Below are positions 46,736-59,200 of a stretch of 64,000 nt of DNA, in pieces. The position numbers were made by a program, and so were the translations under genes. How positions within the stretch are numbered: position 1 is the stretch's first letter; the number at the start of each line of letters is the position of its first letter. This stretch comes from Methanobacterium sp. SMA-27. Its GTDB lineage: Archaea > Methanobacteriota > Methanobacteria > Methanobacteriales > Methanobacteriaceae. The stretch covers positions 1,178,001 to 1,242,000 of the forward strand of contig NZ_JQLY01000001.1 of the NCBI RefSeq assembly GCF_000744455.1, written 5' to 3'. Below the pieces are notes generated by a model. It was not told the origin of the DNA. It did no database searches and saw only the letters and a program-made list of their open reading frames with translations.

Positions 46736-49700
46736 CTAAGTTTTAGCCCATTCTTCGCAAACTTTGTTTGCTTGTTCTAGTACAGTTTTTACTGCTAATT
46801 TTTGTTTGTCTGGTGGATATCCATATTGTTTAAGAATTCTTTTTATTGATACCCTCATTTTAGCTTGTACACTTTCTCTTAAAGTCCAATCGATAGTAAT
46901 ATTACTTTTAATGGCTTTAACCAATTCCATAGCTATTTCCCTAAGGATATCATCCCCCAGAACTTGTACTGCACTATCATTAACTCCCAAAGCATCGTAA
47001 AATGCTAGTTCGTATTCTGTAAGCCCTAAATTTTCCCCTCTATCTTGTGCTTGTCTCATTTGTTTCGCAAGTTCAATGAGTTCTTCAATAACTGCGACAG
47101 CTTCAATATTTCGATTGTGGTACTTTTTGATTGTTTTTTCAAGCATATCAGAGAATGATCTTGCTTCAATTACATTTTTGCGAGATATGCTATTTATTTC
47201 ATCATTAAGGAGTCGTTTAAGTAGTTCTGCTGCAGTGTTTTTGTGTTCCATGTCTTTAACTTCTAAGAGGAACTCGTCAGATAGGATGGATATGTCTGGT
47301 TTTTTTAGTCCGGCTAGTTGGAATAGGTCCAAGACTTCATCAGATACTAATGCAGTGGATAGAATCTGTTGTATAGCTAAGTCAACGTCTTCTACTTGGC
47401 TTCCTGGTGGTGATGTAACTTTGATTATATAGTTTTTCACAGCTTTAAAGAATGCTAAGTCATCCCTTATTCCCATAGCTTGTGGGTGTGGCACAGCCAA
47501 GGAAAAAGCTTTTGATAATTCATTAACATATTTCATGCAGCGTTTTTTACCATCTTCTTGACCCATTACAAAATCTGCTCCGTTTCGCATGAGCTTTAAT
47601 TTCTCGCCAGTGTTTGCTTTTTGGAAACTTTGAAATTGGAAACCATGGAATAGAGCTGTGACTATTTCATATTTCTCCATCATTATTGCAACTGCTTGTT
47701 CTTGATCAAATGCAATGTCTCCACGTCCACCACCCTCGGTATATTGATTCAAGGCTTTTTTAAGTTCAGTTGCAATACCCAAATAATCTACAATAAGTCC
47801 ACCTTGTTTCTCTTTGTACACTCGGTTAACCCGTGCTATGGTTTGCATAAGGCCATGTCCTTGCATTGGTTTATCAATATACATTGTATGTAAACTAGGC
47901 ACATCAAAACCAGTGAGCCACATATCTCTTACTAAAACTAATTTAATGGGTGAGTGTGGGTCCCTGAATTCGTCACCTAATTGTTTTCTTCGTTGTTTGT
48001 TGCGTATATGTGGTTGCCAGTCTAATGGATCTGTGGCACTTCCAGTCATAACCACTTTTAAAAAGCCGTATTTATCGTCTTCATTGTGCCATTCTGGTCT
48101 GAGCTTGATTATCTCTTTGTATAATTCAATACATATACGGCGGCTCATACATACAATCATGCCTTTACCATCCATAGCATCAATTCTTTCCTCGAAATGT
48201 TTGACTAAATCGTATGCTACACGTTTAATACGTGTTTCACTTCCTACAACAGCTTCCATCCGTGCCCATTTACTTTTGAGCTTTTCTTGACTTTCTATCT
48301 CTTGACCTTCCGTAATAAAATCAAATTGAGGATCTATATGTAATACTTCTTCTTTCTTAAGGTCCAACTTAACCAGTCTATTTTCGTAATAGATTCGTAC
48401 TGTAGCACCATCTTCTACAGCTTGTTCAATATCATAAATATCAATATAATTTCCAAAAACAGATACTGTGTTTTTATCTCCACGCTCTAAAGGTGTGCCT
48501 GTAAAGCCAATAAAAGAAGCATTAGGAAGCGCATCTCGCATATGTCTAGCGAATCCGTCGATAAAATCGTATTGAGAACGGTGTGCCTCATCAGCTATAA
48601 CCACAATATTTCTACGTTCTGATAGAGTAGGATAATCTGTTCCTTTCTCTGGAAGAAACTTTTGAATAGTTGTGAAAACTATGCCTCCACTTGCTACTTG
48701 TAATAGCTCTTGAAGATGTTCTCTGTTTTCTGCTTGGACAGGTTCTTGTCTTAATATATTTTCAGAGCCTTTAAAAGTTCCAAATAGCTGATCATCTAAA
48801 TCATTTCGATCTGTTAAGACAACTAAAGTTGGATTATCCATTTCGAGTACTAACTTTCCAGCATAGAATGCCATAATTAAGCTCTTACCAGATCCTTGAG
48901 TGTGCCAAACTACCCCACATCTTCGATCACCTTTAGGACTAGCAGCTTCAACAGTGGCTTCAACAGCTTTATTAACTGCATGATATTGATGATATGCAGC
49001 CAATTTCTTCTTTATTTTGTTTTCAGAATCATCATAAACAATAAAATGTCTTATAAGATCCATAAGCACTGTTTTATTAAACATGCCTCTAATAAGAACT
49101 TCCATCTCCACCATCGTTAATAAAGAATCCTTTTCACCTTCAATTGTTTTCCATGGCATGAATCGTTGATAATCACTAGTTAATGTACCTGCACGAGCTT
49201 CCATCCCATCACTAATCATTAAAATCTCATTAAAATGGAATAAAGAGGGTATTTGAGATTGATAAGTTTGTAGCTGCTGATATGCTTTATTTAATGTAGC
49301 TTTATCATCAACAGGATTTTTAAGCTCAATGACAACTAATGGTAAACCGTTAACAAAAAGAATTATATCAGGACGGCGGTTATTATTATTTTCAATTATA
49401 GTAAATTGGTTTATAGCCGAAAAAACGTTATTATCAGGATTTTCAAAATCAAAAAGCCAAACCTTATCATGAACTATCCTTCCATCATTTCTGTATTCAA
49501 CTGTGATTCCATCTGTAATAAATTGATGAAATTGAAAATTATTAATAAGAAGATCAGGGCTATCAGACCTAATAACTTTTTTCACAGCTTCATCTTTTGC
49601 TGTGGGAGGAATGTCTGGGTTCAAACGATATATAGCATCTCTTAATATTTTTACGATTACAACATCACTATAAAGTTCCCTCTTAGGATTTGGACCATCA

Positions 49701-49792
49701 GGAGAAATATCCGGACCATGAAAGATATCAAAACCTAACTCTTCAAAAATCGTTAGAGCCAAGAGTTCTATTTCATCTTCAGATAAGGTCAT
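46736..49792 (-). CDS. hsdR: Type I restriction enzyme, endonuclease/translocase subunit HsdR
   Basis: About 1,018 residues. The N-terminus has a PD-(D/E)XK nuclease ([21 protein letters not shown]), then an SF2 translocase with Walker [19 protein letters not shown] in [27 protein letters not shown] and motif [12 protein letters not shown]. It moves DNA toward the HsdMS complex and cuts unmodified DNA. ATG 49792 overlaps the previous stop (ATGA) and follows GGTGG; the upstream ATG 49804 lies inside that ribosome site. The subunit appears intact. Confidence 0.97.
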   Translation of the reverse strand: MTLSEDEIELLALTIFEELGFDIFHGPDISPDGPNPKRELYSDVVIVKILRDAIYRLNPDIPPTAKDEAVKKVIRSDSPDLLINNFQFHQFITDGITVEYRNDGRIVHDKVWLFDFENPDNNVFSAINQFTIIENNNNRRPDIILFVNGLPLVVIELKNPVDDKATLNKAYQQLQTYQSQIPSLFHFNEILMISDGMEARAGTLTSDYQRFMPWKTIEGEKDSLLTMVEMEVLIRGMFNKTVLMDLIRHFIVYDDSENKIKKKLAAYHQYHAVNKAVEATVEAASPKGDRRCGVVWHTQGSGKSLIMAFYAGKLVLEMDNPTLVVLTDRNDLDDQLFGTFKGSENILRQEPVQAENREHLQELLQVASGGIVFTTIQKFLPEKGTDYPTLSERRNIVVIADEAHRSQYDFIDGFARHMRDALPNASFIGFTGTPLERGDKNTVSVFGNYIDIYDIEQAVEDGATVRIYYENRLVKLDLKKEEVLHIDPQFDFITEGQEIESQEKLKSKWARMEAVVGSETRIKRVAYDLVKHFEERIDAMDGKGMIVCMSRRICIELYKEIIKLRPEWHNEDDKYGFLKVVMTGSATDPLDWQPHIRNKQRRKQLGDEFRDPHSPIKLVLVRDMWLTGFDVPSLHTMYIDKPMQGHGLMQTIARVNRVYKEKQGGLIVDYLGIATELKKALNQYTEGGGRGDIAFDQEQAVAIMMEKYEIVTALFHGFQFQSFQKANTGEKLKLMRNGADFVMGQEDGKKRCMKYVNELSKAFSLAVPHPQAMGIRDDLAFFKAVKNYIIKVTSPPGSQVEDVDLAIQQILSTALVSDEVLDLFQLAGLKKPDISILSDEFLLEVKDMEHKNTAAELLKRLLNDEINSISRKNVIEARSFSDMLEKTIKKYHNRNIEAVAVIEELIELAKQMRQAQDRGENLGLTEYELAFYDALGVNDSAVQVLGDDILREIAMELVKAIKSNITIDWTLRESVQAKMRVSIKRILKQYGYPPDKQKLAVKTVLEQANKVCEEWAKT

Positions 49793-51468
49793 TTTTCCAC
49801 CCATTCATCAATACTTCGATTATCATTAATATTTTTCCAGATGTTTATTGCCATATCTGCTATAATATCGGATCTTTTAAGTATTTCCTCCTCATTCCAG
49901 TCATCTATGGTATTAAAATACTCATTAAGGTCAATTTTACTGGAGTTATATATCTCTTTTTTCTCCTTGAATGATTTTTGTCCTAATTCTTGATTGTAAC
50001 CTGTTAATGTTAGGTTTCCTAATGTGTGAAGATATTTACGATGAATTTCTGCATAATTTGATCCTAACATATTTTTCCAAGAATCTGGAAGGTCTTCACT
50101 TTCACCGCCTGCTTGAGGCATTACGTGTTCGATCTGCAATTTACTTTTTAATTCTTTTTCTTTATGCTGGATAGAATATTCAAGAGTTTCCAACATCATA
50201 GAACATTTTTTTGTACCACTAGAATAAATAGGATAAAATTTTATGCCTTCTCGAAATTCTCTATCATCTGGGAAATCTTGATAGAGAATTTTCTTTAGCG
50301 ACTCAATAAGGTTATCATGATCTAATTTAGAATAAAGCCTAATAAACAACTGATTAAGTTTATTCGTATGATAACCTGCACTTAATAATCTTCTAATAAC
50401 AAATGATTCAATAATGTCTAATAACTCACAAAATTCTTCGCTAGTCACAGCCCCTTTATCATAATCCTTATAAATATTTAATAAGAAAGGATATTCGGTC
50501 CCTATTTCCCATCTATTGTGTCTCAAAAGTCTTCTTCGCAATTCAGTATTAGTTTCTTTCTCAGGTTCAATTATTTTTTTATAAAAACTAGAATATTCAT
50601 GTAACTTTTTCAGCTCTTCTTCAGTATAAAGAGTATTTTGAGTTTCTAATTCACTTTTTAAATTAGCATATGTTCTTTTTATTTTAACAAATGTACCTTC
50701 TTTAAGTGTGTATCTCCAGAAGAAATATTCTAAATTTTTACCTAAAGAAATTTCCATTTGTCTCCAATATCTATTATACAAACTTATTTGAGTTTTTTCA
50801 TCTCCTATCCTCATGAAAATGTAATTCCTGATGAGATCAGCTTGAGTTAAAGGTGTGCCTTTGGCATTAAGACTTTCAAAAATAATATAAGGGTTCTCAT
50901 TTTTATCTACAGAAATGTCTACCAAAATCAATTTTTTAAGTATTAAGCCTCTTAATTTCTCTAGGTCCAAATCTTTTGATTTTGCTATTACTTGAGTGAA
51001 ATAGTTAAATGTGTCTTGAAGTTTACCAGAATTTAATTTTCCATCTCCATCAATTATTGCCCTAAAATTATCCCTATCCCCTTCGCTGGGAATCAATTTA
51101 TAATAATCATCACCTTCTTCCTCTTGATTGAAAAAGTAGCCAAATTCTATCTTACCTTTGAGAGCAGGATCTGCATTTCGAATACATGCAAGTAAAACCA
51201 TTAAAGTAATTATTCTCTGTTGGCCATCAATAAGCCAAAGCCTTTCAATATCTACACTATCATTTGGACGTTCAACCCGGACAATAGGGCCTAAAAAATG
51301 AGTAGTATCAATATTACTCTCATAAACATTCTTATACAACTTCAAAATGTCTTCCCAAAGAATACTTACCTCTTCCCACTCCCAACTATACTCCCTCTGG
51401 AATATAGGGATAATCATCTGTAAATTAAAACTCAAAATCTTATGTAAAGGCACTGCATCAGCATTCAA
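49789..51468 (-). CDS. DUF262/DUF1524 protein, GmrSD-like type IV restriction factor
   Basis: A 559-residue fusion. The N-terminal ParB/sulfiredoxin-like DUF262 domain shows [14 protein letters not shown] and [15 protein letters not shown], the nucleotide-binding motif. The C-terminal DUF1524 HNH nuclease shows IEHVMPQ and [16 protein letters not shown]. GmrSD proteins of this plan cut DNA with modified cytosines. The gene sits inside the type I operon between hsdS (2-base gap) and hsdR (ATGA overlap), so the three are translated together. It may widen restriction to viruses whose DNA is modified against HsdR. That role is inferred. Confidence 0.9.
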   Translation of the reverse strand: MNADAVPLHKILSFNLQMIIPIFQREYSWEWEEVSILWEDILKLYKNVYESNIDTTHFLGPIVRVERPNDSVDIERLWLIDGQQRIITLMVLLACIRNADPALKGKIEFGYFFNQEEEGDDYYKLIPSEGDRDNFRAIIDGDGKLNSGKLQDTFNYFTQVIAKSKDLDLEKLRGLILKKLILVDISVDKNENPYIIFESLNAKGTPLTQADLIRNYIFMRIGDEKTQISLYNRYWRQMEISLGKNLEYFFWRYTLKEGTFVKIKRTYANLKSELETQNTLYTEEELKKLHEYSSFYKKIIEPEKETNTELRRRLLRHNRWEIGTEYPFLLNIYKDYDKGAVTSEEFCELLDIIESFVIRRLLSAGYHTNKLNQLFIRLYSKLDHDNLIESLKKILYQDFPDDREFREGIKFYPIYSSGTKKCSMMLETLEYSIQHKEKELKSKLQIEHVMPQAGGESEDLPDSWKNMLGSNYAEIHRKYLHTLGNLTLTGYNQELGQKSFKEKKEIYNSSKIDLNEYFNTIDDWNEEEILKRSDIIADMAINIWKNINDNRSIDEWVEK

Positions 51469-51470
51469 TT

Positions 51471-52781
51471 TTAAACCTCCTCAACATCTTTAACCCTTAT
51501 CTTCCCTGAAATAAGTTTAGGAAGGATTAAATCACGAATTTTGATCAGATAATTATTTTCTAATTCTAATTTTTCAATTTGTTTTTCCATAGGTTTTATA
51601 AAATCATTAAACTGTTTATCAAGGTCTTGATTTGGGACTAAAATATCTAAATTATCTAAATCTTTACGAGTAATAGCATTAAAGACAGTGCCACTACCTA
51701 TAGAATCTTCTTTTGTGAAAATATTTTTTAACTGGTATAATACAAATGATTGTAAATTATTTTTATGTCTAACAGCACTTAAACCCCTTCCTATTACCAT
51801 TTTAGACTTAGCAATGTTTATTCTGCCGACCGGAGCTCTAACACTAAACAGAATATCCCCAGATTTAGCAATTTTATTTTCTTTTGTGCAAAATATTTTA
51901 TCATTAGGAAATCTTATTCCAAAATTTGTAACACCTTGATGGAAAGGTAAACCTACACCATCTTCATTGTAAAATTTAGACTTTGGTGATTGACCCATTA
52001 TGATATTACAAATATCATTTAGGTTTTTGACGTCCCATCCTAAAGGAATTAGACCTATTTCGGATTCAACCATATTTCCATTACTTGATTTGTAAGGCTG
52101 CCCATTCTCGTCGGGAAATTCAAAATAGACAAACCAGTGCCGGAATAATTCCTGGCCAATATTCTCTAAAGTCTGGTTAATTTGGTAATTAAGTTGGATT
52201 TTATCATCCAATTGTTGAAGATGTTTTACTATCTCATTTTGTTCTTGAATTGAAGGAATTGGTATTTTAATCTGTTTTAAAGAAGTTGTAGGCCTAGCTA
52301 TGGCTGGAACTCCAGTTTGTGATGTATTCATTAATAGTAAATCTTGACCCAATTTAGAATTCAAGTAATAAAAAACATAAAAGGGATTAACTACCTTTTC
52401 ATTGCAACTTAATTTCATTTGACTCTGTGAAACAACATATCGAGGATATTTTGAATATATAGGTATTATTCCAACCTGCCCAAGAGTTCCTCTATGAGTT
52501 AGAATTATGTCTTTTGGAAAGGCATTACTTGATTTTAATTCATTAGCTTTGTCTTCACTTAAATAAACAAAACCATCTTCTTTAAATTTATATTTACTTA
52601 AATTTACGCCTCTAATGACTGGAACACCGTATTCAATAAAATTATCCTTGGTGATATTTGATCCAAATGGACCCATAGCGATAGAACTACGTTTTTTTGA
52701 TTTTATATCGTCAATACTTAAAAGTTCCCAGCTCTTAGGAATAAGACCTATCTCAGTTTCTTTAAAGCCTTCAGAGCTCAT
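51471..52781 (-). CDS. hsdS: Type I restriction enzyme, specificity subunit HsdS
   Basis: A 436-residue subunit with the normal two target-recognition domains, each following a repeated phrase ([14 protein letters not shown] near the start, [14 protein letters not shown] near residue 235), separated by conserved helices ([52 protein letters not shown]). It fixes the DNA sequence that the complex methylates and cuts. It overlaps hsdM by 11 bases. Confidence 0.96.
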   Translation of the reverse strand: MSSEGFKETEIGLIPKSWELLSIDDIKSKKRSSIAMGPFGSNITKDNFIEYGVPVIRGVNLSKYKFKEDGFVYLSEDKANELKSSNAFPKDIILTHRGTLGQVGIIPIYSKYPRYVVSQSQMKLSCNEKVVNPFYVFYYLNSKLGQDLLLMNTSQTGVPAIARPTTSLKQIKIPIPSIQEQNEIVKHLQQLDDKIQLNYQINQTLENIGQELFRHWFVYFEFPDENGQPYKSSNGNMVESEIGLIPLGWDVKNLNDICNIIMGQSPKSKFYNEDGVGLPFHQGVTNFGIRFPNDKIFCTKENKIAKSGDILFSVRAPVGRINIAKSKMVIGRGLSAVRHKNNLQSFVLYQLKNIFTKEDSIGSGTVFNAITRKDLDNLDILVPNQDLDKQFNDFIKPMEKQIEKLELENNYLIKIRDLILPKLISGKIRVKDVEEV

Positions 52782-54294
52782 ACCCTAACTCCTTGAGATT
52801 AGCCTTAATCGAATTTTCCAACTCTGCAGACTTATTAAACTGCTCAATTAAATCAGATGTCAGCCTATGCATCTTTTCCTCAAACTTTTCAAGGTCTTCT
52901 TCTTCTTCGGGAAAGCCCACATATCGTCCTGGTGTGAGTATGAAGTCATGTTTTTTTACTTCATCTAGCTGGACGGACTTGCAGAATCCACGAATGTCAT
53001 TGTATTCTCCACCTTCACCTCTCCAACTATGATATATTTGTGCGATTACTTGCACATCTTCATCAGTAAGTTCTCGATGGGTGCGGTCTGCCATGTCACC
53101 CATTTTTCTGGCATCAATAAATAATATTTCATCTTTTCGACTACGGAAGTTACTGTTAGTTTTATCCCTGCTTAAAAACCATAAACATGCTGGTATTCCT
53201 GTGTTGTAGAATAATTGAGAGGGTAGGGCTACCATGCAATCCACAAGATCTGCTTTAACTATTTTTTCTCGAATTTTTCCTTCTTGCCCTCCAGCTGACA
53301 TGGATCCGTTTGCTAATACAAAGCCTGCGATCCCTGTGGGTGATAAATGATAGATGAAGTGTTGTACCCATGCGAAGTTAGCGTTACGTTTAGGTGGTAT
53401 TCCATAATTCCATCTAACATCGTCTTCTAATAATTCCGCTTTCCAGTCTTTATCATTAAATGGTGGATTGGCTAAGATATAGTCTGATTTCAGATCTCGG
53501 TGTTTGTCATCTGTAAAGCTATTACCCCATTTTATGTTTGAATCGATACCTCTAATAGCAAGATTAATTTTACAGAGTCTCCACGTAGTCTGGTTAGATT
53601 CTTGTCCGTAAATGGCTATATCTCCAAGTTTACCTTCATGTGCTTCTACGAATTTTTCACTTTGGACAAACATTCCACCTGATCCACAACAAGGGTCATA
53701 TATACGACCGGAATATGGTTCAATCATTTCTACTAAGATTTTAACTATACTGCGGGGAGTGTAAAACTGCCCACCTTTTTTACCCTCAGCATTAGCAAAC
53801 TGGCCTAGGAAATATTCATATACTCTACCTAAGATATCTTTGGATTTACTTTCTTTATCTCCGAGACCGATAGTTCCTATTAAATCTATTATACCACCTA
53901 AGCTTTTTTTGTCTAGGGCTTCTTTTGCATAGTCTTTTGGTAAAACACCTTTAAGGTTAGGGTTGTCTTTTTCGATAGCATCCATAGCATCATCAATAAG
54001 CTTACCAATGTTTGGTTGTTTGGCATGGTCCTGTAAGTAGTCCCATCTGGCTTCTGGAGGCACCCAAAAAACATTTAAGGCGAGATATTCATCTTTATCT
54101 TCAGGATCTGCATATTCGTCCTCTTTTAGACTTTCATGCATCTCTAGAAATGAGTCTGAAATATATTTCAAGAAAATAAGTCCGAGTACAATATGTTTGT
54201 ATTCAGCAGCATCCATGTTGTTTCTGAGTTTGTCTGCAGATTGCCAAAGTTTTTGTTCAAAACCTAAATTAGCGCCATTGTTATTTTTTGCCAT
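52771..54294 (-). CDS. hsdM: Type I restriction enzyme, methyltransferase subunit HsdM
   Basis: A 507-residue N6-adenine methyltransferase: N-terminal helical domain [35 protein letters not shown], then SAM motif [13 protein letters not shown] and catalytic motif IV NPPF in [27 protein letters not shown] is the standard sequence before motif I. It is the first gene of the hsdM-hsdS-DUF262-hsdR-unknown operon. Confidence 0.97.
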   Translation of the reverse strand: MAKNNNGANLGFEQKLWQSADKLRNNMDAAEYKHIVLGLIFLKYISDSFLEMHESLKEDEYADPEDKDEYLALNVFWVPPEARWDYLQDHAKQPNIGKLIDDAMDAIEKDNPNLKGVLPKDYAKEALDKKSLGGIIDLIGTIGLGDKESKSKDILGRVYEYFLGQFANAEGKKGGQFYTPRSIVKILVEMIEPYSGRIYDPCCGSGGMFVQSEKFVEAHEGKLGDIAIYGQESNQTTWRLCKINLAIRGIDSNIKWGNSFTDDKHRDLKSDYILANPPFNDKDWKAELLEDDVRWNYGIPPKRNANFAWVQHFIYHLSPTGIAGFVLANGSMSAGGQEGKIREKIVKADLVDCMVALPSQLFYNTGIPACLWFLSRDKTNSNFRSRKDEILFIDARKMGDMADRTHRELTDEDVQVIAQIYHSWRGEGGEYNDIRGFCKSVQLDEVKKHDFILTPGRYVGFPEEEEDLEKFEEKMHRLTSDLIEQFNKSAELENSIKANLKELGYEL

Positions 54295-54663
54295 TGTCCC
54301 CCACCGAATGATAAATAGTCATAATGATTGTATTTTGATTACTTACAATATATTTTACTATTTCAATAGTATGGAATAATATTAAAAGTGAATATAATTT
54401 TAAATGAAATGGCAGGAGGCATATCTTATCAATGCACTGCTTAATCCCTATATTTATCTACGAATGAATGCTTGAATTTTAAAAGCATATAAACCTATGC
54501 TAAGTGCACTGTACTGTACGGTAGGTTTGACCTCGTTATATTATGCTATGGCGAATTATAATATCTTAAATGCAAAAAAGAGGTAATTACAAACTCTTAT
54601 GTCGTGTTGTTCTTTGTAATACGATTTAAAAGTATAAATACTGTTTTAAACATAGTAGTATTG
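54295..54663. other. Intergenic region upstream of hsdM
   Basis: About 370 bases hold the hsdM promoter region. CACTGTACTGTACGG near 54508 has short repeats and nothing else is recognised. The upstream part of the HNH gene has no ribosome site. Confidence 0.4.
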
Positions 54664-55398
54664 ATGTTATGCAATACTAAAGACCTTGAAAGAATGATAA
54701 TCCAAGAAGAAGGTTTGTATTATATTTTCAAATGTTTAAACTGTGGTGATGAATTTCCAATGCTGAAATGCAAAGCTAATGAAAAAGGCAAAGGTCGAGG
54801 GAAGTTTTGCAGTAAGAAATGTATGAATGAAATGAGATCAAAAATAGGTAATGTAAAAGTTCCTTGTGATTATTGTGGTAAAATACTGAAACGACATAAA
54901 CATGTTTCTGGTGGACGTAATTTTTGTGATCAAGCATGTAAAGGGAATTATGATAAACAGAACCATTATGTTGATTGTATATGTGAATTTTGTGGCAATT
55001 CTTTTGAGGTTTCTGGACATGTGCTTAAATATGGAAGGGGTAGATTTTGTAGTAGAGAATGTAAAGACACTTGGAATCGTGGAGAAAACAGCCCTCACTG
55101 GAAAGGTGGCGTGTCGTTCGCACCTTACTGCCCAGAGTTCAATGCTGCATTCAGAGAACGTGTCCGTGATTATTGGGGTCGCAAATGTATTTTGTGTGGT
55201 ATGGATGAAGCAGAGCATGAAATAAAGATGATAGTTCATCATGTGAACTATAATAAAGATACATTATGTAATGATGAACAACCGTTGTTTGTTACATTAT
55301 GTAAACATTGTCATCCCAAAACCAATTTCCGCCGTAATTGGTGGGAGGAATACTTCTTTAACTGGATAATGCTTTATTTTAATGGTGTTTCTTATTAA
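54664..55398 (+). CDS. HNH endonuclease with repeated zinc-finger-like cysteines
   Basis: About 244 residues from the probable ATG 54664. Three units with a CxxC and a later CxxxC (FKCLNCGDEF, then FCSKKCMNE; VPCDYCGK, then FCDQACK; CICEFCGN, then FCSRECKD) are followed by the homing-type NUMOD3 motif ENSPHWKGG. An HNH nuclease follows with CILCGMDEAEHEIKMIVHHVNY and LCKHCHPKTN. This is a free-standing homing-like endonuclease, often carried on methanogen mobile DNA, and zinc knuckles would aid binding. It lies between the type I locus and the integrated element. Confidence 0.8.
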   Translation: MLCNTKDLERMIIQEEGLYYIFKCLNCGDEFPMLKCKANEKGKGRGKFCSKKCMNEMRSKIGNVKVPCDYCGKILKRHKHVSGGRNFCDQACKGNYDKQNHYVDCICEFCGNSFEVSGHVLKYGRGRFCSRECKDTWNRGENSPHWKGGVSFAPYCPEFNAAFRERVRDYWGRKCILCGMDEAEHEIKMIVHHVNYNKDTLCNDEQPLFVTLCKHCHPKTNFRRNWWEEYFFNWIMLYFNGVSY

Positions 55399-55540
55399 TT
55401 TTGGAAATTTAAAATATCTATGAATTCGTAGCGGATACTATTTCTAAAATAAAATATTTGTAATGTGATATCAAATTGTTATTGTTTTTAAGAAATTAAA
55501 AGATTATTTTTTGTCAGAACGTTCACGATTCATAGTATCT
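55399..55540. other. Intergenic region before the iteron-like repeats
   Basis: AT-rich DNA between the HNH gene and the repeat array. The palindromic GAACGTTC at about 55518 is the only signal, and no gene is seen. It may form the edge of the integrated element or of its replication origin. Confidence 0.4.
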
Positions 55541-55775
55541 GTTACAGTAAAGGACAAATAATGAAATAAATTTACTTCTTTTATATTAGTTGTTATTAGT
55601 TACAGTAATGAATGAGGGAATGAAAGAAATTTACTTCTTTTATCTTAGTTGTTATTAGTTACAGTAATGAATGAGGGAATGAAAGAAATTTACTTTTTTA
55701 ATCAGGATTAGTGTCCGTTACAGTATATAATGAAGACAATGAAATTAGTGGGCTATTTATCAGAATGTTTAGGAT
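55541..55775 (+). repeat. Iteron-like tandem repeats, period 58-59 bases
   Basis: Four copies start with GTTACAGTA at 55541, 55599, 55658 and 55717. Copies 2 and 3 share about 40 bases without change (TAATGAATGAGGGAATGAAA and AAATTTACTT), copy 1 is close, and copy 4 is degraded. They lie 300 bases before the replication genes, the usual place of a plasmid origin bound by a Rep protein. Between 55776 and 56064 no further gene is seen. Confidence 0.65.
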
Positions 55776-56064
55776 TATAGAAATATTATACTTCTGAAGG
55801 ATTTGTTATCTGCATGTTTTGAACTTAAAAAACTCAAATAATCCGCAAATGTTGGAATAACCAAGGTAAACTACCTGCATGACAAAATTTTTTATATTTT
55901 GTCTTTTCGAAGTTTTTTGATCAAATAAGTACAATGATAAAATGATAACCAAACCAACAAATCAGCAAGATATAAACATAATTTTTTAATCAAAGAATCA
56001 TTAATGTTCAAATTATTGTATAAACTATTATTTATAATTTAAATAGAATATGGAGTGATAAAGT

Positions 56065-56262
56065 ATGAGATACATTGAAACCACAACGCTGAACTGCCAA
56101 GTATATGCATCACAGCGCCAAGAACTAAATAAAATTAAATCTGAAATAGAATCTGATTATAATATAAAAATACCATTATCTGAACTTGTTCGAAGAGCCT
56201 TGGAATTTGGAATACCTGTAATTGATAAGGATAGAACTTTTGCAATTGAACTAATTGGATAA
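56065..56262 (+). CDS. Small ribbon-helix-helix-like DNA-binding protein, probable copy-control or Rep regulator
   Basis: A 65-residue protein: YIETTTLNCQVYASQRQELNKIK (beta strand and helix) and IPLSELVRRALEFGI, a ribbon-helix-helix pattern. It is followed after 15 bases by the primase-helicase gene, so it probably regulates its expression or binds the repeats upstream. ATG follows GGAGTGA. Confidence 0.55.
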   Translation: MRYIETTTLNCQVYASQRQELNKIKSEIESDYNIKIPLSELVRRALEFGIPVIDKDRTFAIELIG

Positions 56263-56277
56263 GAGGGAGTTAAGATT

Positions 56278-59200
56278 ATGAAACAAAAAAAAGAGGATGT
56301 TTATTTAAAGAAAGCCTCTATTAAAAAACATTACAATAACGAAGAGGTTCAAAATATCATCCGATCCTTCGTGGATTGTGAAGGTTCACATAAAGCCGCT
56401 AAATTTGATAATATTGGACTATATCAACATAAACAAGATCGGCGAAGATTATTGGACTTCCAGAACCCCAAAGATTTCAAGTTTATTATTCGTAAAGTTG
56501 ATAGGGTTCTTTTATCTACTTTAAATCATTTTGATGTAAAAGTATTTGACGATTGGAAAGATAAGAGCGATTCAAGTCCAGGTAGCTTCCAGGAAACTGT
56601 TTATTTCAGTTTATCAGTTGACATAGACCTTTCTGGCGAAAATACAGTTCACGATGTGAAAGCCCTTGAATGCCTTCAAACTGCAGGAAAATTTATTTAT
56701 CAAAAGTTATCTGCAATTACAGGTGATAATGTTCTTCCTTTATTTAGTGGCAATGGAATTTATTTACATATCCATCCGAAGCTTGTTAACCTACCTGAAG
56801 AGTATCGAGATATTGAAAGGGTAAATCTTTTTGATGTTTTAACTAAGGCTTTTAATCTGTATTTGCAGAATTTGGAATTTGAACTATATGAATCTCATCC
56901 GGAAGTTCATGGATTAGTGAAAATTGACGCAATTAATAATAAAAAAAGGTTTTTCAAGACCGTTTTATCTCTACATCGAAAGCTTCCGTATGTTGTTTAT
57001 CCCATAGATCCTGTTAACTTCCAGATACCTATGAAATCTATCCCATTATCGGATAATGATCTAAAAGAAGCTGAACAGTTAGTTAATATTTTCGTGAATG
57101 CAGAGATAACTAGAGAAGATTTCTATCCATTAGGGCAAGCTTTGAAAGAATATGAAGAAGATATAAAACAGCGCAAGCGAGAATATGTTGAGCTAGATAT
57201 CCAAATTCCAGAAAAGGCGATACCTATTGAAATAATCAAATCTGAAGTTGTAACTGCATCAATAATGCACCCAGATTCATGGGATAAAGGAAACACAAGA
57301 AGAGTCGCTTATATAGCTTCGTTGCTTAATCTATGTGGGTGGGATTCTGCAACTATTCATAACTACATCAATGGAATCGCAATAGATTGGCATGTAGGTG
57401 CGATGGATCATGTTATTGATTCATGGATCGGTTTGCATCCACCGAATATCAAAACAATTTATAATAAAGGCAGTAATTATCCTTCAATGAGTTTTGGCGA
57501 TTGTAAAATGCACCTGCCAGATAAACCAGAATATCGAAGCCCTTTATCCCAGATTTGCAAAAAGGCAACCGAAGAAGGATATGAAGTTCCAGGACACGAA
57601 ACAGTAGAAGCACCAGCTGAAACAAATAGTTTAATGACAACCAGCGAAGAAGTTCCAGATATTGAACCAGAACCAGATATTAAACTGGAATATCCAACAA
57701 TGCATTTAAATAATTTTGATAACTTGGTAACAGCTTCAGATCTATTTGGTGATGAATATAAAGTCATCTTTAAGGCTTTATACTATCAATTAATGAGTTT
57801 CAGGATACGCAAATCAGATCTGCAAATGGGAAGAAATAAGGCAGATGGTAGAATTAACGCATTATATCCCTTAAAAGCAGGCCATGGAAAGGGCGAAATT
57901 AAAAGGATTATAAAAGCTTTCATTCAGCGTTCTAATATGGTATATGCTGAACCTACAAGCCTACATGCGGAACAACTTTGCGGTAAGACAGTTAAATCTA
58001 AAAATACAGATAATTATAGCTTTAGATATGGATATCTTGCCCGAGATTGGTTAGTGGTGGACGAAGCATTTAACTTGTTATCTTCAAATGAATTGCATTA
58101 TTCTGAAGCAAGAAAATATATCCGAACAGCTCTGGATAGATTTCCAGGCAACACTATTCATAAAGAAACAACAGAAATAGGCGATGCTGCACCATTAGAA
58201 TATGATCCAACTTGCCCTATCAGCATATTTTTGCAACCTAAAACGTTTGATAATGACATCCTTGTTTTAGAGGGTGATATCAGGCGTGTAATATGTGTTT
58301 ATGTAAATATGACCGGGTTAGATAAAAGAGAATCATATAAAAGGAATATATTTGATGAATCCGATAATGAAGAAGCACTTGATGCGTTTTGCGATTATGT
58401 AAATGGAATTAAAACTTTCGATACATTCAGAGCTACCAAGGAAGCGAAAGAAGTATTTGCAGAACTATTTTTTGATCTATTAGATTACGGATTTAATTTC
58501 AACGATAAAATTCGAAACTTCATGGATATTATTGCATATACATTACAAACTCATTTATTAAAGTTTTGCGCTGTTCAAGCCCTTCAGCATAACCGGAATA
58601 TGATTCAGCCTGCAGATGTTGAACTTGCTTATTTAGATCTGTTCGAAATAATGCACCATACTTATCAGTATGTTAATAAGAAGATTCCAGGCTTTTTAAA
58701 CTATGGAGAAGGGTGGCAAGGCGCTGAAGCGAAGGATCAAGAAGTTCTGCAATGGTTAATCGATAATAATGCAATTGATGAAAGTTCAGCTGTTAATTCC
58801 AATGATTATAAAAAACAGATTATGAAGATTTTCAAAGTAAAAGATCGCAGGGCGAGAGATATTATCAAAAATCATCATGAAAAGGGTTGGATTGAAAGAA
58901 AAGCGAAATATCAAAAAGATAATAAAATTTGGATCGCATTCAAACCTGAATCACTTGGCACCGTTGGCAGTTGGCAAGGTAGTGGGTTGGCAACAGATAA
59001 AGATAAAGAATACTCAATAAAGTATTATTATATATTAAATAATTATTATACTTTATTAGATACTACAAAAGATAACCCCATTGCAAACTGCCAACTGGAT
59101 CCAGAAAATGATATTTTATCAGAACCAGAACCTGCACAGACTTTCACATCTATGCATATTCATGATTCAACAAAGATTCAACATCTTGAAAATATCCAAC

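Noticed and set aside
55541..55775. CRISPR array for the 58-59 base repeats
   Set aside because: The repeats are contiguous and carry no unique spacers. No cas gene is seen. Iterons fit better.
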